Below are positions 45,484 to 55,438 of a stretch of 64,000 nt of DNA, piece by piece; position 1 is the stretch's first letter, and every line of letters starts with the position of its first letter. A model generated the notes under the pieces. That model did no database searches, was not told where the DNA came from, and saw nothing but the letters and a program-made list of their open reading frames with translations. Source of the stretch: Spirosoma pollinicola (lineage in GTDB: Bacteria > Bacteroidota > Bacteroidia > Cytophagales > Spirosomataceae); contig NZ_CP025096.1 of assembly GCF_002831565.1 (NCBI RefSeq), forward strand, positions 1,364,001 through 1,428,000, written 5' to 3'. The translations under genes and the position numbers were made by a program.

Positions 45484-46824
45484 TTAGTGCGGCATGAAAA
45501 CTTCTTCCATTTCTTCCAGCGTCTTGCCCTTCGTTTCGCGTACGTTGCGGAGAACGAACACGAACCCGATCAGGCAAATACCGGCGTATAGCCAGAACGG
45601 TCCATACGTACCAAGCGTCTCGGCGAGGATAGGGAAGGTGAAGACGAGGATGAAATACGACCCCCATAGCGCCAGAATCGCAACCGACGAAGCCAGCCCC
45701 CGCACCCGGTTCGGGAAGATTTCGGAAATAAGTACCCAGGTTACGGGTGCCAGCGAGGTGGCGTAGGTAGCAATGGCCAACAGCACAAAGATGGATAATA
45801 ATCCTGCCGACGCTCCGGTTTGCAGCAGCGTCGCAATAACGACGTAGAGAATGCTGAGACCAATGGCCCCAAACAGCATCAACGGCTTACGGCCCAGCTT
45901 ATCGACCTGCCACATCGCTACCACTGTGAACAGTAAATTGACAACACCAATTGCGACCGTCTCGAACAGTTGCCGGTCCAGGTTGGCCCCAACGGTCTCA
46001 AAAATAGTAGATGTGTAATTGAACACGACATTGATACCGCACAACTGCTGAAACACCGCTAGTCCGATACCCACGAAAACCGCCGACCGTATGCCCGGTG
46101 CCAGTAATTCTGACAGGGCTACTTTTGCCTTGTTTTCGGCCGAAAGGTGAACGTCGGCCACTGTCTTTTCGGCAAAAACAGGACCGCCAATGCGTTGCAG
46201 AATGGCCGTTCCCTGTTCAACCATTCCGTGCTGAATCAGCCAGCGGGGGCTTTCGGGCAACCAGACGACACCGAACAGGAATAAAAGTGACGGCACAGCT
46301 CCCAGACCGAACATCAATCGCCAGGCATCGGGACCGTTGTTGGCCAGACCATAGTTAACCAGATTGGTAATCAGAATGCCAATGACAATGGTCAGTTGGT
46401 TAATGGCCACATTTCGCCCCCGGATCTCGGCGGGCGACACCTCGGCAATGTACATCGGACTCAGCATAGAGGCCATTCCCACGCCAATACCTGCCACGAA
46501 TCGGGCTACCATAAACGTCGTCAGCGAACCGGACAGGGCCATCCCGACCGACGATACGGCAAAGATACCGGCTGCTACCATCAGGGCCGGTCGGCGGCCG
46601 TACCGGTCAGCAAGTCGGCCCGCTATGACGCATCCCGCCATACAGCCCAGGGCCAGCGTTCCCGTCAAAAAACCCTCCCACCAGGCCGTTAGGCCGAACA
46701 CCTCCCGCAGCAATGGCAATGCCCCGGCAATCACAGCAAAGTCGAACCCGAAGAGGTAGCCGCCCAACGCTGAGATAAAGGAAATGCCCAAAGAATAATT
46801 CGTACTGACGCGGGAGTTTTCCAT
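45484..46824 (-). CDS. MFS sugar porter
   Basis: The protein is 446 aa with 12 predicted transmembrane helices, the size and pattern of the XylE/GLUT sugar-porter group. Signatures are GRLADRYGRRPAL (loop 2-3), PESPRWLIQHG (after helix 6), VDKLGRKPLM (loop 8-9) and the ending FVLRNVRETKGKTLEEME. It probably imports a monosaccharide, or a small oligosaccharide, with protons across the inner membrane. It is divergent from SusC with a 342-bp promoter region between, so the two are probably co-regulated. Confidence 0.92.
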   Translation of the reverse strand: MENSRVSTNYSLGISFISALGGYLFGFDFAVIAGALPLLREVFGLTAWWEGFLTGTLALGCMAGCVIAGRLADRYGRRPALMVAAGIFAVSSVGMALSGSLTTFMVARFVAGIGVGMASMLSPMYIAEVSPAEIRGRNVAINQLTIVIGILITNLVNYGLANNGPDAWRLMFGLGAVPSLLFLFGVVWLPESPRWLIQHGMVEQGTAILQRIGGPVFAEKTVADVHLSAENKAKVALSELLAPGIRSAVFVGIGLAVFQQLCGINVVFNYTSTIFETVGANLDRQLFETVAIGVVNLLFTVVAMWQVDKLGRKPLMLFGAIGLSILYVVIATLLQTGASAGLLSIFVLLAIATYATSLAPVTWVLISEIFPNRVRGLASSVAILALWGSYFILVFTFPILAETLGTYGPFWLYAGICLIGFVFVLRNVRETKGKTLEEMEEVFMPH

Positions 46825-47166
46825 TATTGATTTTTAACTATTCGGTTATAGAGTTGCAAAAATATCAGTTCGTGACGCGCCTATACATAGTTATTCTTAC
46901 GGAAAAGTTGGACGAAATGATGAAATAAACAGGTTCGTTAAAGTACTGACAGATCATTGCCAGACAGATCGGATCAGACGGTTAAAAAATCATTAAATTA
47001 TCCATTATTATCAAGATTCTCTCCATTGAATAAGTGACATAAGTCTGTCAACTTTGTGAAAAATAGGCTTTACCTTCTAAAACTTTGTATTTTATCAGTA
47101 CAAGGAAATTAGTCGATTCTTATTTTATCTCAATCTAATCATATATAAACAACCCCTCTTAACGAT
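46825..47166. promoter_or_regulatory. Divergent promoter region between the MFS and SusC genes
   Basis: This 342-bp region has no protein-like frame and is AT-rich towards SusC. A possible Bacteroidota promoter for susC is TTTG at 47053-47056 and a TA followed by CTTTG at 47078-47087, about 80 bp before the start codon; the fit to TTTG/TAnnTTTG is imperfect. Confidence 0.4.
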
Positions 47167-50100
47167 ATGCAAAACGCTTTACGATGCTTGCAACTAATCT
47201 GCTTGCTGGCCATGTCAACCCTCACTGCGCTCGCCCAAACCCCTATTTCGGGACGGGTAAACAGTGAGCAGAACGAAGGTATTCCCGGCGTAACGGTGTC
47301 GATAAAAGGCAGCACCCGCGGAACAACTACGGATGCTGCAGGAACATTTAAACTCAATGCAGCCGCTAACGAGACGCTGGTATTCAGCTATGTAGGGTAT
47401 ATCAGTCAGGAAACGGTGGTGGGCAGCAAAACAGACTTCCTGATCAAACTCACCCCTGACACCCGGAGCCTGGAAGAGATTGTGGTTGTGGGCTACGGTA
47501 CTGTCAAGAAAAGTGATTTGACCGGGTCGGTATCGACCATCAAAGCCGACGCCATCAAGGAGATGCCGGTGGTTTCTGTCGATCAGGCTATTCAGTCACG
47601 GGCAGCAGGCGTACAGGTAACGCAGAGTTCGGCCGCGCCGGGCGGGGGAATATCCATCCGGGTGCGCGGGGCCAACTCCATAAACAGCGGTAGCGAGCCC
47701 CTGTACGTTATTGACGGCTTTCCGCTTTATCCCGATAATGGCGCTATTGGCACCGGGGGCAACCGCCAGCCGACCAACGCCATGGCGACCATCAACCCAA
47801 ATGAAATTGAAAGTATCGAAATTTTAAAGGATGCCTCAGCTACGTCTATTTACGGCTCGCGGGGCGCCAACGGTGTTGTGCTGATCACCACCAAGCGCGG
47901 TAAGGAAGGCCAGAGCCGGGTCGATTATGAAGGGTCTTATTCTACCCAAACCATTGCCCGCAATATCGACGTGCTGAACGGGGCCGACTACGCCCGCTAC
48001 CTGAATATTCTGGAAAAAAGTCAGGGCGGAAGCCCGCGCTTCACCGATGCCCAAATCAGTCAAATCGGGCAGGGCACGAACTGGATGGATGCTATTTCGC
48101 GCACGGGTGGCCTGTCTAACCACCAGCTTTCGTTTACGGGCGGAAACAAATCCATGCGCTATGCCGTGGTCGGTAACTACGTAGCGAATAAGGGCGTTAT
48201 CACGAATACGTTTTTCAAACGATACGGTTTCCGGCTCAATCTCGACAATGATTTTCTGAACGGCCGGGCTACGCTGAGCAATAGCTGGTCGTATAACCGG
48301 ACGGGAAACAGCAATGTCCCTACGGATCGGGGCGGTCCGGGGGGTATTATCATCACGGCCCTCGGCCTTGACCCAACGGTACCGATCTACGATGCGAACG
48401 GTAACTATACGTATCCCAGCTACGATCAGCGGTTCAATACCAACCCACTGGCCGAAGCGCAGGAGGGCTACGACAGAGATAACCTTAACCGGTTGTTTGG
48501 TACCACCGCTGTCACATTTAAAATTATGGACGGCCTTAAATTCAGGACCAGCATCGGGGCAGATGTGCTGAGTGCCGAACGGACTACATTCTATAACAGC
48601 TCTACGTACCTCGGCCGGCAGTATGACCGGCAGCTGGAGAAAGCGAACCGGAACGTAACCAGCCTGCTGAACGAAAACATCCTGAGCTACAACAAACAGC
48701 TTGCACCGGGCCATACCATCGACGTTACGCTGGGCTATACCTATCAGAAAGAGAGCAACCTGTATAACTCGGTGGCAACGCGTGGACTACCCTCCGATGA
48801 TGCGCTGTCGGTAAACCTGCAAAACGGGAGCAAGCCCCAGATTCCGTTTTCGGGTCGGCAGGACTGGACGCTGCAATCCATGCTGGGTCGGGTAAATTAC
48901 AACCTCAACGACCGGTATCTGCTCACGTTCACGTTCCGGCGCGATGGGTCGTCCAAGTTCGGGCCGAACAACAAGTGGGCTACGTTCCCGTCCGGAGCCA
49001 TCGGGTGGCGGGTTGTCAACGAGAGTTTCTTCCAGAATTCGGGCCTGGGTAAGGTGTTCAACGATTTCAAGTTCCGGGCCAGCTACGGCCTGACGGGTAA
49101 CTCGCAGATTCCGGTGTACCGGTCGGTGGGCGGTCTGGTGCCGTACAACTATGTGTTGGGCAGCAACTTAGTGGCGGGCTATGGCCCCGACCGGATTGCA
49201 AATCCCGATCTCAAATGGGAAAGCACCGCTATGCTGGATCTTGGTCTGGATCTGGCCTTGCTGAATAACCGGCTCTCCATGACCTTCGACGTGTTCAGCA
49301 ACAAAACCAGCGATTTACTGCTCGATGTGTCGATTCCACAAAGTACCGGCTTCAGCACCATCCTGCTCAATTCCGGATCGCTGACTAACAAAGGGATTGA
49401 GTTTTCGACCAATTACAAGGTGATCAGCAACAAGGTATTGACTTGGGATGTGAGCGGTAACATTTCTGTGCTGCGCAATGAAATCACCAGCCTGGGACAG
49501 AGCACGCCATTCTTTGCCAACAGTACGAGCGGTCACCTCGGTGTTTTCGGTAGCTGGGTAGAAGCAGGCAACCCCATTGGCGTGTGGAAAGGCTACAAAT
49601 ACACGGGCCTCTTCCAGACGGACGAAGAAGCCAAAAGCTATGCGGCCCTCGCGGGTTATCCAAAGTACGAAGACGTGAACGGCGATGGTAAGTACACGTC
49701 CGATGATTACCAGACTATTGGCAACCCGAACCCGAAGTTTACGTGGGGGCTGAATTCTACGGTGAAGTTCAGCAACTTCGATTTCACGATTTTCTTCCGG
49801 GGGGTGCATGGCAATCAGGTGCGTAACCTGCAACAGTCCGAAATGGGTGATGGTGTGCAGAAAATCAACCAGATCGCTAACATCCTGACCGATTCATGGA
49901 CGCCTACCAACACGGGTGCCAGCCGCCCCGTTATTGATGGTCGCCGGGACTTTATCTCCTTCCGCCGGTCGTCGTTCTTCATTCAGGATGGCTCGTTCGT
50001 TCGGTTGCAGAACGTGGTGCTGGGCTACACTGTACCACTCAGAACGAAGTTCATTCGTAGTGCCCGTGTCTACGTCAGTGGTCAGAATCTGTTCCTGATC

Positions 50101-50226
50101 ACGAAGTACAAAGGCTTCGATCCGGAAGTGAACAATCAGGGTCAGAACAACCTGAACCGGGGCGACGACTACGATGCCTACCCCCGCGCCCGGATGCTGA
50201 CATTCGGTGTAAATCTTGGCTTATAA
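47167..50226 (+). CDS. susC: SusC-family TonB-linked outer-membrane protein
   Basis: The protein is 1019 aa. The signal peptide ends near ALAQ (residue 24). A CarboxypepD_reg-like domain (about 27-110: ISGRVNSEQNEGIPGVTVSI, TDAAGTFKLN), a TonB-box region (LEEIVVVGYGTVKKSDLTGS), the plug domain (to about 230: VRGANSINSGSEPLYVIDGF) and the C-terminal 22-strand barrel follow. It takes up oligosaccharides or peptides across the outer membrane with energy from TonB. It is followed 30 bp later by susD and belongs to the same transcript. Confidence 0.95.
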   Translation: MQNALRCLQLICLLAMSTLTALAQTPISGRVNSEQNEGIPGVTVSIKGSTRGTTTDAAGTFKLNAAANETLVFSYVGYISQETVVGSKTDFLIKLTPDTRSLEEIVVVGYGTVKKSDLTGSVSTIKADAIKEMPVVSVDQAIQSRAAGVQVTQSSAAPGGGISIRVRGANSINSGSEPLYVIDGFPLYPDNGAIGTGGNRQPTNAMATINPNEIESIEILKDASATSIYGSRGANGVVLITTKRGKEGQSRVDYEGSYSTQTIARNIDVLNGADYARYLNILEKSQGGSPRFTDAQISQIGQGTNWMDAISRTGGLSNHQLSFTGGNKSMRYAVVGNYVANKGVITNTFFKRYGFRLNLDNDFLNGRATLSNSWSYNRTGNSNVPTDRGGPGGIIITALGLDPTVPIYDANGNYTYPSYDQRFNTNPLAEAQEGYDRDNLNRLFGTTAVTFKIMDGLKFRTSIGADVLSAERTTFYNSSTYLGRQYDRQLEKANRNVTSLLNENILSYNKQLAPGHTIDVTLGYTYQKESNLYNSVATRGLPSDDALSVNLQNGSKPQIPFSGRQDWTLQSMLGRVNYNLNDRYLLTFTFRRDGSSKFGPNNKWATFPSGAIGWRVVNESFFQNSGLGKVFNDFKFRASYGLTGNSQIPVYRSVGGLVPYNYVLGSNLVAGYGPDRIANPDLKWESTAMLDLGLDLALLNNRLSMTFDVFSNKTSDLLLDVSIPQSTGFSTILLNSGSLTNKGIEFSTNYKVISNKVLTWDVSGNISVLRNEITSLGQSTPFFANSTSGHLGVFGSWVEAGNPIGVWKGYKYTGLFQTDEEAKSYAALAGYPKYEDVNGDGKYTSDDYQTIGNPNPKFTWGLNSTVKFSNFDFTIFFRGVHGNQVRNLQQSEMGDGVQKINQIANILTDSWTPTNTGASRPVIDGRRDFISFRRSSFFIQDGSFVRLQNVVLGYTVPLRTKFIRSARVYVSGQNLFLITKYKGFDPEVNNQGQNNLNRGDDYDAYPRARMLTFGVNLGL

Positions 50227-50256
50227 TCCTCAGAATCTTCTAAGACAACGTTCAGC

Positions 50257-51825
50257 ATGAAAATCAACCTATCTCCCCGAATCGCTTACCCGTTGCTGGT
50301 GGCCCTGATGGCTGCTGGCGCCGGTTGCTCGGACCTCAAAGAGAACCCGGACTTTATCAATCCGGACACGTTCTATAAATCGGCAAAGGAACTCCAGTTA
50401 GGAGTCAACGGCGTATATGACGACCTGAACTCCGGCTTCTCCGGCTACTTCTACGATCGTTATGTGTTCGAGTGTCTCACCGGCGACCAGATTGGCTGGG
50501 AAAAAGGGCCGTTACAATACAACCTCGGCAACGTCAGCTCGGCAGATGAGTACATCGAAGCCTACTGGTCTATCAGCTATCGGTCCATCAACCGGGCCAA
50601 CGCCGTAATCGAAACCGCCGACGCGCTGAAAGACCCGACGAACGATGCGCTGGTGAAGCGTCTGAAAGGGGAAGCGCAGTTCCTGCGGGCTTTCTATTAC
50701 TATGGCTTGCTGAGTTACTTCGACAACCCGCCCCTCACCATCAAATCGACAAAAGGGATTAGCGAACTACCCACCAACGCGGGTGGCAAAGGGGCTGTAA
50801 TCGACCAGATCTATGCCGATGCCAAAGCGGCTGCCGAAGTATTACCCGCTTCCTATACAGGTGCCGATTTGGGTCGGGCTACGAAATGGGCCGCCAAAAC
50901 GCTTCTGATGAAGGCGCAGTTGTGGGACGAGAAATGGGCCGATGCCAAAACCACCGCCGAAGACATCGTCAACAACAGCGGTGTTCAGCTATTTGAAAAC
51001 TTCGCCCACAACTTCGACCTGGCGCACGAAAACCAGGGTGAGCGTCTATTTGAAGCCCAGGTATCGGCAGCAGCCAACGCCAACGAATATGATGTACATT
51101 CGGCGCACTTTAACCCGGAAGATTACCCGAGCGAACTGGGTGGAGCGGGCTGGAGCTGGCTGAGTGCCACGCAGGAGTTCCGGGCATCGTATGATGCCAA
51201 GGACAAGCGAATTGACGGCACCTTTATCGAGACGTATCCTACGGGGCGGTTTGGTAAAATAGACGGAGCCTATCCGATGGTGAAATGGAGTCCGAAAGCA
51301 GATTTCAACCTATCGCGTTTCGGTGGTATTGTCAAGTCGGATGCTAACCCCCGCGACCCATCCCAGATGATTTTTGGTAAAGCCTGGGCTGGTAAACTTG
51401 TCGAACTGGGTACCAACTGGACCAACACCGAGCGGAATACCATTTACCTACGCCTGGCCGATGTGTTGCTGGGCCACTCCGAAGCCTGTAACGAAAGTGG
51501 ACAGGGCGATAAGTTTATGGGTATCAACAAGGTACGTGCCCGTGCGGGATTAGCGGCTCTGAGCGGACTGAGTCAGTCGGCCCTGCGCGATGCCATCATC
51601 CAGGAGCGCGAGCAGGAGTTCGTGTTCGAGCAGGTAATGTATCCGGAGTTACGCCGGAAGAGCAAACCTGGGGGTACGCCGGATTATCTGGGCAACCACA
51701 TCAACAACTACATTACTAAATACAAAGCGGGCCGAACCCTCAAAGCGCGGGACTATGTGCTACCCCTGCCGCTGAAAGAAATGCAGGGTAATACCAATGT
51801 AACCCAGAATAAAGAATGGCAGTAA
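50257..51825 (+). CDS. susD: SusD/RagB-family outer-membrane lipoprotein
   Basis: The protein is 522 aa, a surface-exposed ligand-binding lid for SusC. The lipobox is AGAGCSD (Cys at about 24). SusD features include PDTFYKSAKELQLGVNGVYD, YIEAYWSISYRSINRANAVI, GEAQFLRAFYYYGLLSYF, YLRLADVLLGHSEACNE and IIQEREQEFVFEQ, with the helical TPR-like body of the family. The glycan ligand is not known. A strong terminator follows 18 bp after the stop codon. Confidence 0.95.
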   Translation: MKINLSPRIAYPLLVALMAAGAGCSDLKENPDFINPDTFYKSAKELQLGVNGVYDDLNSGFSGYFYDRYVFECLTGDQIGWEKGPLQYNLGNVSSADEYIEAYWSISYRSINRANAVIETADALKDPTNDALVKRLKGEAQFLRAFYYYGLLSYFDNPPLTIKSTKGISELPTNAGGKGAVIDQIYADAKAAAEVLPASYTGADLGRATKWAAKTLLMKAQLWDEKWADAKTTAEDIVNNSGVQLFENFAHNFDLAHENQGERLFEAQVSAAANANEYDVHSAHFNPEDYPSELGGAGWSWLSATQEFRASYDAKDKRIDGTFIETYPTGRFGKIDGAYPMVKWSPKADFNLSRFGGIVKSDANPRDPSQMIFGKAWAGKLVELGTNWTNTERNTIYLRLADVLLGHSEACNESGQGDKFMGINKVRARAGLAALSGLSQSALRDAIIQEREQEFVFEQVMYPELRRKSKPGGTPDYLGNHINNYITKYKAGRTLKARDYVLPLPLKEMQGNTNVTQNKEWQ

Positions 51826-51843
51826 ATGGTAGATGATAAAATC

Positions 51844-51871
51844 AAAAAAGGGCTATCTATGGCCCTTTTTT
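51844..51871 (+). terminator. Intrinsic terminator after susD
   Basis: AAAAAAGGGC (51844-51853) pairs perfectly with GCCCTTTTTT (51862-51871), with an 8-nt loop and a T-run, 18 bp downstream of the susD stop codon. Confidence 0.9.
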
Positions 51872-51882
51872 AGTGATGGACG

Positions 51883-52072
51883 TGTTTAAACTTTCTCAAA
51901 TGAGTTGGCAATAAGTGGTTTTGTCATGGCTCCGGCCACCCGGCCCGAGGAACGAGGGATCTTCGGTAAGAACAAAAAACACTACTTCCGAAGATCCCTC
52001 GTTCCTCGGGCCGGGTGGCCGGAGCCATGACAAAACCACCTAATTCCACTTTAAAAATAAAAGTTTAAACAG
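51883..52072. repeat. Palindromic repeat element 3 (MITE-like, perfect 52-bp arms)
   Basis: Arms 51915-51966 and 51988-52039 are perfectly complementary over 52 bp, with a 21-nt loop. They begin GTGGTTTTGTCAT and end GAGGGATCTTCGG. Outer ends TGTTTAAACT (51883) and AGTTTAAACAG (to 52072) match element 2, including the spacer sequence TTATTT before GTGGTTTT. The perfect complement over such length suggests recent insertion, homogenisation or selection on the hairpin. Confidence 0.9.
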
Positions 52073-52090
52073 CTTCGATAACTCTCCTTC

Positions 52091-55000
52091 ATGAAATACG
52101 TAGCAGCGGTCTGGTTCCTTTGTAGTTTAATGGCTTGTTCGCGGAAACCAGATACGCTGTTTACGACGCTTTCTTCAAGTGAATCGGGCGTTGATTTCCA
52201 GAATATCGTTACCGAAAACGACACCGTCAACCTTGTCGATTATTACTATGTCTACAACGGTGGGGGCGTGGCTGTGGGCGATATCAATAACGACGATCTC
52301 CCCGATTTGTACTTCACCGGTAACCAGGTTGGCGACCGGCTGTACCTGAACATCACGAAGCCCGGCTCAGGGCATCCGCAGTTCAAAGACATCACCCAAA
52401 CGGCGGGTATCCGGAAAGCAGGCTGGTCGACGGGGGTAACGATGGCCGATGTCAATGCCGACGGATTACTGGATATCTACGTCTGCAAATCAGGTAACTA
52501 CCCCGGTAACCGGCGAAAAAATCAACTGTATATCAACAAAGGCAGTAAGGCCGGAGAATCACCCCGTTTCGACGAACAGGCCGAACAGTATGGGCTGGCC
52601 GACACAACGTATACGAATCAGGCGGCTTTTCTGGATTATGACCACGATGGCGACCTTGACGTTTATTTGCTGACCAGTACGAACCTGATCCGAAACCCGA
52701 ACCAGGTAACCCCCGTCATTGCCGACGGCTCCGGACTGGCCAATGACAAACTTTTTCGCAACGACTCCGATGCCAGCGGTCACCATTTTACCGACGTAAC
52801 AACGTCTGCCGGGATTCTGCACGATGGGTTTGGCCTGGGGCTGACCGTGGCGGACTTTAATCAGGACGGCTGGGAGGACATTTATGTAGCGAATGATTTC
52901 CTGGCGAATGATTTTCTGTACCTCAACAATCGCAATACCCACGCCGGTGAACCGTCGTTTAGTGAAGTCGGTAAACGCTATTTCAAGCACCACAGTCAGT
53001 TTTCAATGGGCTGTGATGCCGCCGATATCAACAACGACGGCTTGACGGACCTCGTTGTGGCCGACATGCTGCCACCCGATAACGAGCAGCGTAAGAAAAT
53101 GGCGGGCCCGGCTAACTATCAGCAGTTTGAATCTATTCTCAGGCAGGGCTACCACCCGCAGTTCATGCGGAATATGCTCCAGGTAAACGGGGGTAAAGCG
53201 CCCGACGGACGCATGGTTTTCTCCGAGATCGGGCAGTTGGCAGGGGTGTCGGCCACCGACTGGAGCTGGTCGCCGTTGCTTGCCGACCTGGACAATGATG
53301 GCTGGCGCGATCTGTTCATTACCAACGGCTACCTGCGCGACATTACCGATCTGGATTTCGTTTCATTTAACGATAACATGGCACAGAAAGGGAGCCGCAA
53401 CCCGGACGAAATGAACCGGTATCTGCGACAGGGCGCAACCAAAATGCCCTCCATCAATAAGCCAAACCGCTTCTTCCGGAATCATCACGATCTCACCTTC
53501 GACGACGTTACGGCAACCTGGTTCGGGACTGAACCTTCCCTTTCCAACGGAGCCGCCTACGCCGACCTTGACCGCGATGGCGACCTTGATCTGGTGGTGA
53601 ATAACATCAATCAACCGGCCTACATTCTTCAGAATAACACCGCCAACACGCATTACCTCCAGCTAAAACTACGGGGACCGGCTCTGAATCCGTTCGGACT
53701 GGGAGCCGACGTGACGGTGTACAGCCGGGGGCTTACGCAAACCTATCATCAGGCCGTTACGCGCGGCTATCAGTCGTCGGGCGATTATATTATTCACGCC
53801 GGGCTGGGGCTGGCCAACCGTGTTGATTCCGTGCGGGTGGTGTGGCCCGATGGTAAGGCGCAGACACTGGCGAACCCACCCATCGACCGGCTATTGACGC
53901 TGGAACATACTCAGGCACGCCCAATTCCGGAACAGCCGAAACAACCATTGCCTACGTTACTGACTGATGTAACGGGTGTTTCGGGCCTGAACTTTACGCA
54001 TCAGGAAGAGTCGTATCTGGACTATAATCAGGAGCCGTTGCTGCCTCATAAACTCTCGCAGCAGGGCCCGAAACTGGCCGCTGGCGACGTAAATGGCGAT
54101 GGACTCGAAGACCTGTTTGTGGGTGGCTCGTTCCGGCATTACGGGAAAATAATGCTCCAGACGTCGGCAGGACGGTTTATCGAAAAAGCCTACACCGATG
54201 AGTCTCAGCCAAAAGACGAGGAAGACGTGGGTGCGTTGTTATTTGATGCCGATGCCGATGGTGACAAGGACCTTTACATTGTGAGCGGTTCCAATGAGTA
54301 TTATGATGGCTCTGTTTACTACCAGGACCGACTTTACCTTAACAACGGCAGCGGCACATTCACCAACGCTACGGACCGCCTGCCCCCCATTCGGCACAGT
54401 GGTTCGTGCATCGTTGCGGCTGATGTTGACAAAGATGGTGACCTTGATCTATTTCGAGGGGGGCGGCTTCGGGCGTTGTCCTACCCGCTATCCGGCGAAA
54501 GCAGCCTGCTCATCAACGAAGGCGGGCGTTTTCGCGAAGCCACCGACGCGCTGGCTCCAGGCCTGAAATCGGCGGGAATGGTGACCGATGCGGTCTGGGC
54601 CGACATTGACCGGGATTCGTGGCCCGACCTTGTGGTGGTGGGCGAACTGATGCCAATCACTGTTTTCAGGAACGATCGGGGGCATCTGGAACCGTCGACA
54701 AGCCCGTCGCTAACTGGTTCAGAAGGGTTCTGGAACTGCATTCGGGCGGGTGATTTCGACCATGACGGCGATCCCGATTTTGTGCTGGGTAACCTCGGCA
54801 TGAACAGTCGCTACCGGGTTTCGGCCACACAGCCCATGCGTGTCTACGCGGGTGATTTCGATGGCAACGGGCGGCTGGATGCCATCTCGACCTATTATTT
54901 GCAGGGTCAGGAATACCCCATAGCCTCCCGCGACGAACTGGGGCGGCAGTGGCCGGGCATCAAGAAACAGTTCACGAATTACGCGCTCTATGCCAAAGCC

Positions 55001-55438
55001 AAACTCACGGACTTACTGTCGCCGGAGCAGCAGAAGTCCAGCACCATGCTGAGGGCCTGCATACAGCAAAGTATTCTTCTTGAAAACACAGGGAATGGTA
55101 CGTTTCGGCTGAAACCCCTGCCAATGCCCGCGCAGTGGGCACCCATTCAGGCGTTACTGGTCGATGATGTTGACCGGGACGGTAATCTGGATGTGCTGGC
55201 CGTTGGCAATGCCTACGATACGGAGTCGATAGCCGGGCAGTACGACGCCATGACGGGTCTGCTGCTACGGGGCGACGGGCGGGGGCGGTTCCAGTCAGTA
55301 CTTTTTCCGAAAAGTGGTTTTCTGGCTGATGGCGATTGTAAAAGCGTTGTCCGATTGATCAATAAAACACAATCGCTCTATGTGGTGTCGGCTAACAAGG
55401 CACCGTTGCGGTTATTCCGGCGGCAAAAGGAACAATGA
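52091..55438 (+). CDS. FG-GAP/VCBS-repeat and ASPIC/UnbV-domain lipoprotein
   Basis: The protein is 1115 aa. The lipobox is LMACSRK (Cys at about 17). The first 500 residues hold FG-GAP/VCBS calcium-binding propeller repeats (AVGDINNDDLPDLYFTGNQV, MADVNADGLLDIYVCKS, VADFNQDGWEDIYVANDFL). An ASPIC/UnbV domain follows (about 520-600: NPFGLGADVTVYS, QSSGDYIIHAGLG, DSVRVVWPDGK). More FG-GAP repeats fill the C-terminal half. Such proteins occur near SusC/SusD genes and are probably surface-exposed; the enzyme activity, if any, is unknown. The gene stands after SusD but beyond its terminator and element 3, so it may have its own promoter. Confidence 0.88.
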   Translation: MKYVAAVWFLCSLMACSRKPDTLFTTLSSSESGVDFQNIVTENDTVNLVDYYYVYNGGGVAVGDINNDDLPDLYFTGNQVGDRLYLNITKPGSGHPQFKDITQTAGIRKAGWSTGVTMADVNADGLLDIYVCKSGNYPGNRRKNQLYINKGSKAGESPRFDEQAEQYGLADTTYTNQAAFLDYDHDGDLDVYLLTSTNLIRNPNQVTPVIADGSGLANDKLFRNDSDASGHHFTDVTTSAGILHDGFGLGLTVADFNQDGWEDIYVANDFLANDFLYLNNRNTHAGEPSFSEVGKRYFKHHSQFSMGCDAADINNDGLTDLVVADMLPPDNEQRKKMAGPANYQQFESILRQGYHPQFMRNMLQVNGGKAPDGRMVFSEIGQLAGVSATDWSWSPLLADLDNDGWRDLFITNGYLRDITDLDFVSFNDNMAQKGSRNPDEMNRYLRQGATKMPSINKPNRFFRNHHDLTFDDVTATWFGTEPSLSNGAAYADLDRDGDLDLVVNNINQPAYILQNNTANTHYLQLKLRGPALNPFGLGADVTVYSRGLTQTYHQAVTRGYQSSGDYIIHAGLGLANRVDSVRVVWPDGKAQTLANPPIDRLLTLEHTQARPIPEQPKQPLPTLLTDVTGVSGLNFTHQEESYLDYNQEPLLPHKLSQQGPKLAAGDVNGDGLEDLFVGGSFRHYGKIMLQTSAGRFIEKAYTDESQPKDEEDVGALLFDADADGDKDLYIVSGSNEYYDGSVYYQDRLYLNNGSGTFTNATDRLPPIRHSGSCIVAADVDKDGDLDLFRGGRLRALSYPLSGESSLLINEGGRFREATDALAPGLKSAGMVTDAVWADIDRDSWPDLVVVGELMPITVFRNDRGHLEPSTSPSLTGSEGFWNCIRAGDFDHDGDPDFVLGNLGMNSRYRVSATQPMRVYAGDFDGNGRLDAISTYYLQGQEYPIASRDELGRQWPGIKKQFTNYALYAKAKLTDLLSPEQQKSSTMLRACIQQSILLENTGNGTFRLKPLPMPAQWAPIQALLVDDVDRDGNLDVLAVGNAYDTESIAGQYDAMTGLLLRGDGRGRFQSVLFPKSGFLADGDCKSVVRLINKTQSLYVVSANKAPLRLFRRQKEQ

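Noticed and set aside
47836..48714. Minus-strand frame of 292 codons inside susC
   Set aside because: Antisense of a well-conserved barrel gene, with no recognisable protein features.
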